Source: Myxococcales bacterium (GTDB taxonomy: Bacteria > Myxococcota > Bradymonadia > UBA7976 > UBA1532). From it: 8,022 nucleotides of DNA. Of the stretch, positions 5,059 to 8,022 are shown in pieces. Both the position numbers and the translations under genes were made by a program. How positions within the stretch are numbered: position 1 is the stretch's first letter; each line of letters starts with the position of its first letter. Location: NCBI GenBank assembly GCA_020430675.1, contig JAGQJJ010000151.1, positions 1 through 8,022 on the forward strand. Direction: 5' to 3'. The notes below the pieces were generated by a model, which saw nothing but the letters and a program-made list of their open reading frames with translations, was not told the origin of the DNA and did no database searches.

Positions 5059-7722
5059 ATGCGATCCTCTTCACTGCGGTGCGCAAGTCCGTTGACTGCC
5101 CAAGCGCGCCCGACGCGGCGCTGCTGGCAAGGCCGAGAGCGGAGGCGATGCCATCGCGTCGTCGAACATCGAGCGCTGTCAGTCAACCACCGGCGAGGCC
5201 GTCGAGCAGGCCGCCCGCCGTGGCCACTGGCCGTGACCGTCGCCCTGCTGCTCGCTGGCTGCGTCGAGCTCTTTGGCGAGCCGACCCAGCACCCCGAGAG
5301 CCCCGCGCCGGTCGACGCGGCGCCGGACGCGCCGTCAATGGCCGACGGCGCGCCCCCGCCCGACGCACAAGCGCCGGACGACGCCGCGCTGGACGACGCC
5401 GCGCCGGGCGACGCCGCGCCGGGCGACGCCGCGCCGGAGTGCGTGCCATCGCCCGAGACGTGCGATGGTCGCGACGAGGACTGTGACGGGCGCATCGATG
5501 AAGGCGCGATGCCGCCCCTGGAGAGGCTGCCCGGGGTCTGCCGCAGCCTGGAGCCTGAGTGTCATGGCTTCGAAGGCTGGATCTTCCCCACGCCCGACGC
5601 GCTGCCCGACTACGAGGCTGAGGAGAACGCCTGCGACCGCCTCGACAATGACTGCGATGGGCAGGTCGACGAGGCGCAGAGCATCGGGCTGCCCTGCACG
5701 GTGGGCGTGGGGGGGTGTCAGCGGACGGGCGCATGGGTCTGCGACGGGGCTGACGCCGCGCGGTGCAATGCCATGCCGGGCCAGCCCGAACCCACCGAGG
5801 CGTGCAACGGCATCGATGACGACTGCGATGGTACCACCGATGAGATTCCGGGCAATGTCTGGGATGAGCGGGTCACCGATCGGTGCCAGGTCTCGCGCGC
5901 CGGCTGCGTTCGCTCGGGCGCGGTGGTCTGCACCCGCGACGGCGAGGGCGAGGGTGTGGCGTGTCAGATACCCGAGGCGCCGCAGGCCGAGGTCTGCGAC
6001 GGGCTCGACAATGACTGTGATGGCGTCGTCGACAACGGATGCAACACCGCGCAGGTGTCGGTCGGGCAATACCATGTCTGCAGCCGATCGGCCGACGGCG
6101 CGGTCTACTGCTGGGGCCTCCGCCAGCGCCGCGATCCGCCGACGGGCCGTTTCGCGACGATCAGCGCGGGCGGGTCGATGACCTGCGGCGTCCACTACGG
6201 CGGCCCCGACGACGCTGACTTTGCGCCGGGTGCGGTGCAATGCTGGGGGTCGACCAACTCGATCCACGACGACGTTTCGTATCGTGCGGTCAGCGTCGCA
6301 GCGGGCAGCGATGTCGCCTGCGCGGTGCGGGGCACGCCCGACGGCGAGGATCCCGGCGAGGTCGACTGCTGGGACAGCCGGGACGTGCCCGATCCGCCGG
6401 CCGTTCCACCGGACGCTCCGCCTACCTTCCGCTCAGTCAGTGTGGGCGGCGGCTATGCCTGTGGCATCACCGATGGCGACGCGGTCACGTGCTGGGGCGC
6501 CTTCAATCAGTATGGCCAGCAGAACTGCCCACTGGTGGGGGCGTTCTCTGCGGTCGCCGCCGGTCCGCATCACGCGTGCGCGATGCGCGCGAACAACGAC
6601 GTGGTCTGCTGGGGCCGTCCGGAGCGCACCAACGCGCCCGACGATGCCTTCGCCTCGCTCGCGCCACGGGCCGGCTATCTGCACGCCTGCGGCATTCGAC
6701 CGGAGACTGAGCGTGCCGAGTGCTGGGGCGACGCCGACGCCTTTCTCTTCACCCCACCCGAGAACGCGCGGTTCGCCTCCTTGAGCGTGGGGTACTCCGC
6801 GACCTGCGGGGTGCGCACCGACGGCGTGATCGACTGCTTCGGGCAAGGTGCCAGCGGCATGTTGGAGACGCCCACCACGCCCCGGGCACGCCTCATCGCG
6901 GGCATCCCCGCGCCCTACGTCTGCGCGCTCAGCGCCACCGCCGACGCGGGCGTCTTCGACGTGGATTGCTGGGGCCAGACGACCGAAGGCCAGCTGCCCT
7001 TCCCCGAGCGGGTCCGCGACCTCGGCGTCGGCCAATACCAACTGTGCGGGCTGGACGCCGACGGACGGCCTTTCTGCCGGGGCCATGCCTCATTGCAGGA
7101 TTTCGAACTGCCGCCGGGGCCATTCTCCCACATCGAGTGCGGTCGAAAGGCCTGCTGCGCGCTGCGCGAGGCCGCGCCGGGGATCGGGGCGGCCGTCGAA
7201 TGCTGGGGCGTGCCCAATGAGGAGATCGATCCGTGGGGCTGGGAGACCTGCGTGATCCCCGGCGAGTTCGACCAGTTTCATATGGCCCATAGCCAGCTCT
7301 GCGCGCGGCAGGCCGCTGACCAAAGACTGCGCTGCTTCGTGGCCACCGACTGCATGCCCGCGCCGTTGGGATTTGTGCCGCCGCCCACGCCGGTCATCGA
7401 CTTCGACCTCGCGATCGAAGATGGCTGCGCGATCACCCTGCCCGATGCGCCGCCAGACGATCCGCCGCACGGCCCGCTGTTCTGCTGGGGCACAGGCCGC
7501 GGCAACGTCGGAATACCCACTGGTGAGTTCACGAAGGTCGACTGCGGTCGAGAAGGCTGCTGTGCACTCCACCTCGATGGCTCGCTGCGCTGCTGGGGCG
7601 GCGGGCCCAGCGAGAAATACGCCCCGCCCGAGGGCCGGTTCGTCGAGGTCGTGGCCGGCGGTGGCTTCGCTTGCGCGCTTGACCCCGAAGGCATCGTCTC
7701 TTGCTGGGGCGGCATCCATTGA
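5059..7722 (+). CDS. Predicted outer-surface lipoprotein: DAAP linker, four MopE-type motifs, 14 RCC1-like repeats (887 aa as drawn)
   Basis: A hydrophobic stretch ending in LLLAGC (Cys68) is a lipoprotein signal, preceded by an Arg-rich stretch (RRGRRAGR). The +2 residue is Val, not Asp, so outer-membrane delivery is plausible. Residues 85-126 are a Pro/Ala/Asp linker. Four CxxxDxDCDGxxDx motifs (135-148, 192-205, 249-262, 313-326) match the putative metal-binding repeat of MopE-type proteins and may bind Ca2+ or another metal. Residues 329-887 are 14 RCC1-like repeats, each with a first Cys before a turn and a second in CWG or a variant. RCC1 propellers are protein-binding platforms. The start is uncertain: ATG 5059 has no Shine-Dalgarno site and leaves a 67-residue leader before the lipid Cys, TTG 5092 and GTG 5233 are alternatives, and GTG 5233 leaves too short a leader. 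The gene is otherwise intact. The specific partner is unknown. Confidence 0.85.
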   Translation: MRSSSLRCASPLTAQARPTRRCWQGRERRRCHRVVEHRALSVNHRRGRRAGRPPWPLAVTVALLLAGCVELFGEPTQHPESPAPVDAAPDAPSMADGAPPPDAQAPDDAALDDAAPGDAAPGDAAPECVPSPETCDGRDEDCDGRIDEGAMPPLERLPGVCRSLEPECHGFEGWIFPTPDALPDYEAEENACDRLDNDCDGQVDEAQSIGLPCTVGVGGCQRTGAWVCDGADAARCNAMPGQPEPTEACNGIDDDCDGTTDEIPGNVWDERVTDRCQVSRAGCVRSGAVVCTRDGEGEGVACQIPEAPQAEVCDGLDNDCDGVVDNGCNTAQVSVGQYHVCSRSADGAVYCWGLRQRRDPPTGRFATISAGGSMTCGVHYGGPDDADFAPGAVQCWGSTNSIHDDVSYRAVSVAAGSDVACAVRGTPDGEDPGEVDCWDSRDVPDPPAVPPDAPPTFRSVSVGGGYACGITDGDAVTCWGAFNQYGQQNCPLVGAFSAVAAGPHHACAMRANNDVVCWGRPERTNAPDDAFASLAPRAGYLHACGIRPETERAECWGDADAFLFTPPENARFASLSVGYSATCGVRTDGVIDCFGQGASGMLETPTTPRARLIAGIPAPYVCALSATADAGVFDVDCWGQTTEGQLPFPERVRDLGVGQYQLCGLDADGRPFCRGHASLQDFELPPGPFSHIECGRKACCALREAAPGIGAAVECWGVPNEEIDPWGWETCVIPGEFDQFHMAHSQLCARQAADQRLRCFVATDCMPAPLGFVPPPTPVIDFDLAIEDGCAITLPDAPPDDPPHGPLFCWGTGRGNVGIPTGEFTKVDCGREGCCALHLDGSLRCWGGGPSEKYAPPEGRFVEVVAGGGFACALDPEGIVSCWGGIH
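5380..5439 (+). repeat. Four tandem 15-bp units coding a DAAPG-type linker
   Basis: Units start at 5380, 5395, 5410 and 5425 and encode DAALD, DAAPG, DAAPG and DAAPE. The unit GACGCCGCGCCGGGC is exactly five codons, so copy-number change by slippage would lengthen or shorten the linker without a frameshift. It lies between the lipid anchor and the first MopE-type motif, where a spacer of variable length would be tolerated. Confidence 0.8.
5461..6036 (+). repeat. Four MopE-type CxGxDxDCDGxxDE putative metal-binding motifs
   Basis: The 14-codon motifs lie at 5461-5502 (CDGRDEDCDGRIDE), 5632-5673 (CDRLDNDCDGQVDE), 5803-5844 (CNGIDDDCDGTTDE) and 5995-6036 (CDGLDNDCDGVVDN). Spacing is 171, 171 and 192 nt, so the repeat is about 57-64 residues and includes its own extra Cys and Gly-rich segment. 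Acidic residues at alternate positions followed by DG resemble a Ca2+-binding loop. The fourth copy ends in Asn rather than Glu, and the second replaces the first Gly with Arg. Confidence 0.88.
6043..7719 (+). repeat. Fourteen Cys-paired RCC1-like beta-propeller repeats
   Basis: Repeats are about 35-49 residues and follow the pattern (small)-V/L-x-x-G-x-x-x-x-C-A/G-L/V ... C-W-G. The Cys pairs, by residue of the 887-aa model, are 341/351, 376/395, 421/437, 468/478, 507/517, 544/555, 583/593, 622/637, 663/673, 700/715, 748/759, 790/809, 835/845 and 872/882; seven of them are exactly 10 apart. The W of CWG is lost in four: CFG in blade 7, CRG in blade 9 and CFV in blade 11 change it, and blade 3 instead changes the Gly (CWD). 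RCC1 propellers normally have seven blades, so repeats 1-7 (6043-6888) and 8-14 (6889-7719) may be two propellers. Confidence 0.85.
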
Positions 7723-7902
7723 CCCCTGCGCCCCGAATGTGCCCGCCAACCGCGTTGCGCCGGCATATCACCCCGCTCCAGCCCGCGGCGCGCTTCAAAG
7801 CGACCCGTCCGCGCCCAGGCGTCGTTTTGCGAGATCTGCGCCGCGATTGGGCGTAGTCATCAGGGGTGCCGGCGAGGGGCCGGCCGCTTCGATGGAGTCA
7901 AA
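7723..7902. promoter_or_regulatory. Intergenic region with two possible stem-loops before the last gene
   Basis: This 180-nt spacer holds an imperfect hairpin, CGCCCA (7812-7817) with TGGGCG (7848-7853) and inner GGCG/CGCC (7818-7821 with 7839-7842), and a perfect one, GCCGGC (7868-7873) with GCCGGC (7879-7884) around GAGGG. The first could end the lipoprotein transcript or lie in the leader of the last gene. No clear T-tract or promoter boxes are visible. Confidence 0.3.
7894..7897 (+). promoter_or_regulatory. Shine-Dalgarno site of the last gene
   Basis: GGAG, followed by 5 nt (TCAAA) and the ATG at 7903-7905. It supports this start for the truncated exported protein. Confidence 0.6.
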
Positions 7903-8022
7903 ATGCGCCTGCTCCTGTTGCTCGCGGCGATCGCCGTGCTGCTCGCACCCACCGCTGCCGCGGCCTGCGATCCAAAAACGCCCGCTGGTCTCGCCGCCTG
8001 CGTCGACCAGAGCCGCTACGCC
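7903..8022 (+). CDS. Exported protein, N-terminal 40 residues only (cut by window end)
   Basis: The visible part starts with a textbook signal peptide: one Arg after Met, then a run of Leu/Ala/Ile/Val, ending in PTAAAAC with cleavage likely just before Cys22. Position -3 is Ala, so a lipobox is unlikely and signal peptidase I is expected. The mature start reads CDPKTPAGLAACVDQSRYA, with Cys22 and Cys33 spaced for a small disulfide loop. A GGAG site 5 nt upstream supports the start. It lies 180 nt downstream of the lipoprotein on the same strand. The N-terminus vaguely recalls secreted peptidases of myxobacteria, but 40 residues do not allow a family call. Confidence 0.7.
   Translation, partial: MRLLLLLAAIAVLLAPTAAAACDPKTPAGLAACVDQSRYA

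Noticed and set aside
5461..6036. Regular repeats considered as a CRISPR-like array
   Set aside because: The repeats are in-frame protein motifs with divergent DNA and a 57-64 codon period, not identical short direct repeats with unique spacers.
5335..6267. Minus-strand open frame of 310 codons over the MopE-type region
   Set aside because: Its apparent internal repeats (ARRGV-type) are only the reverse reading of the DAAPG tandem; the plus strand carries the real motifs.
7827..7859. TTGCGA ... TAGTCA as a promoter for the last gene
   Set aside because: The spacing is about 21 nt and the -10 match is poor.
1..8022. A coherent defence, secretion or biosynthetic system across the window
   Set aside because: The genes face in mixed directions, share no known pathway, and include no nuclease, transporter, synthase or mobile-element gene that would tie them together.

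Overview
The window is high-GC, gene-dense bacterial chromosome. Several features point to a predatory or social delta-lineage bacterium (Myxococcota, or a relative such as Bradymonadia): a transmembrane Hanks-type Ser/Thr kinase with a Pro/Ala-rich extracytoplasmic tail, a neighbouring TPR-like envelope protein with a two-helix hairpin, a lipoprotein joining MopE-type CDGxDNDCDGxxDE motifs to Cys-rich RCC1 repeats, and a CotH/lamin-tail protein. The lineage call is an inference from protein architecture. No marker gene is present.

Layout: (1) 1-1535 (+), the C-terminal part of a CotH-kinase protein followed by a jelly-roll domain and a lamin-tail-like domain. (2) 1551-2585 (-), an aldo/keto reductase, convergent with gene 1; a perfect 10-bp inverted repeat sits in the junction. 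(3) 2712-4109 (+), a Ser/Thr protein kinase, divergent from the reductase across a 126-nt spacer. (4) 4121-4864 (-), an envelope protein of unknown function, tail-to-tail with the kinase gene with 11 nt between them. (5) 5059-7722 (+), a large predicted lipoprotein with a low-complexity DAAP linker, four MopE-type motifs and 14 Cys-laced RCC1-like blades. (6) 7903-8022 (+), the first 40 codons of another exported protein, cut by the window edge.

No shared pathway is evident. Five of the six products are predicted to be secreted or envelope-anchored; the reductase alone looks cytosolic. The kinase and the TPR-like protein form a plausible signalling pair by proximity and by their Cys-bearing extracytoplasmic parts, but this is untested. 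The most notable item is the lipoprotein. Its RCC1 region resolves into exactly 14 repeats, each with two conserved cysteines, which suggests two consecutive seven-bladed propellers pinned by a disulfide in every blade. I see no CRISPR array, tRNA, rRNA, insertion sequence or phage gene.
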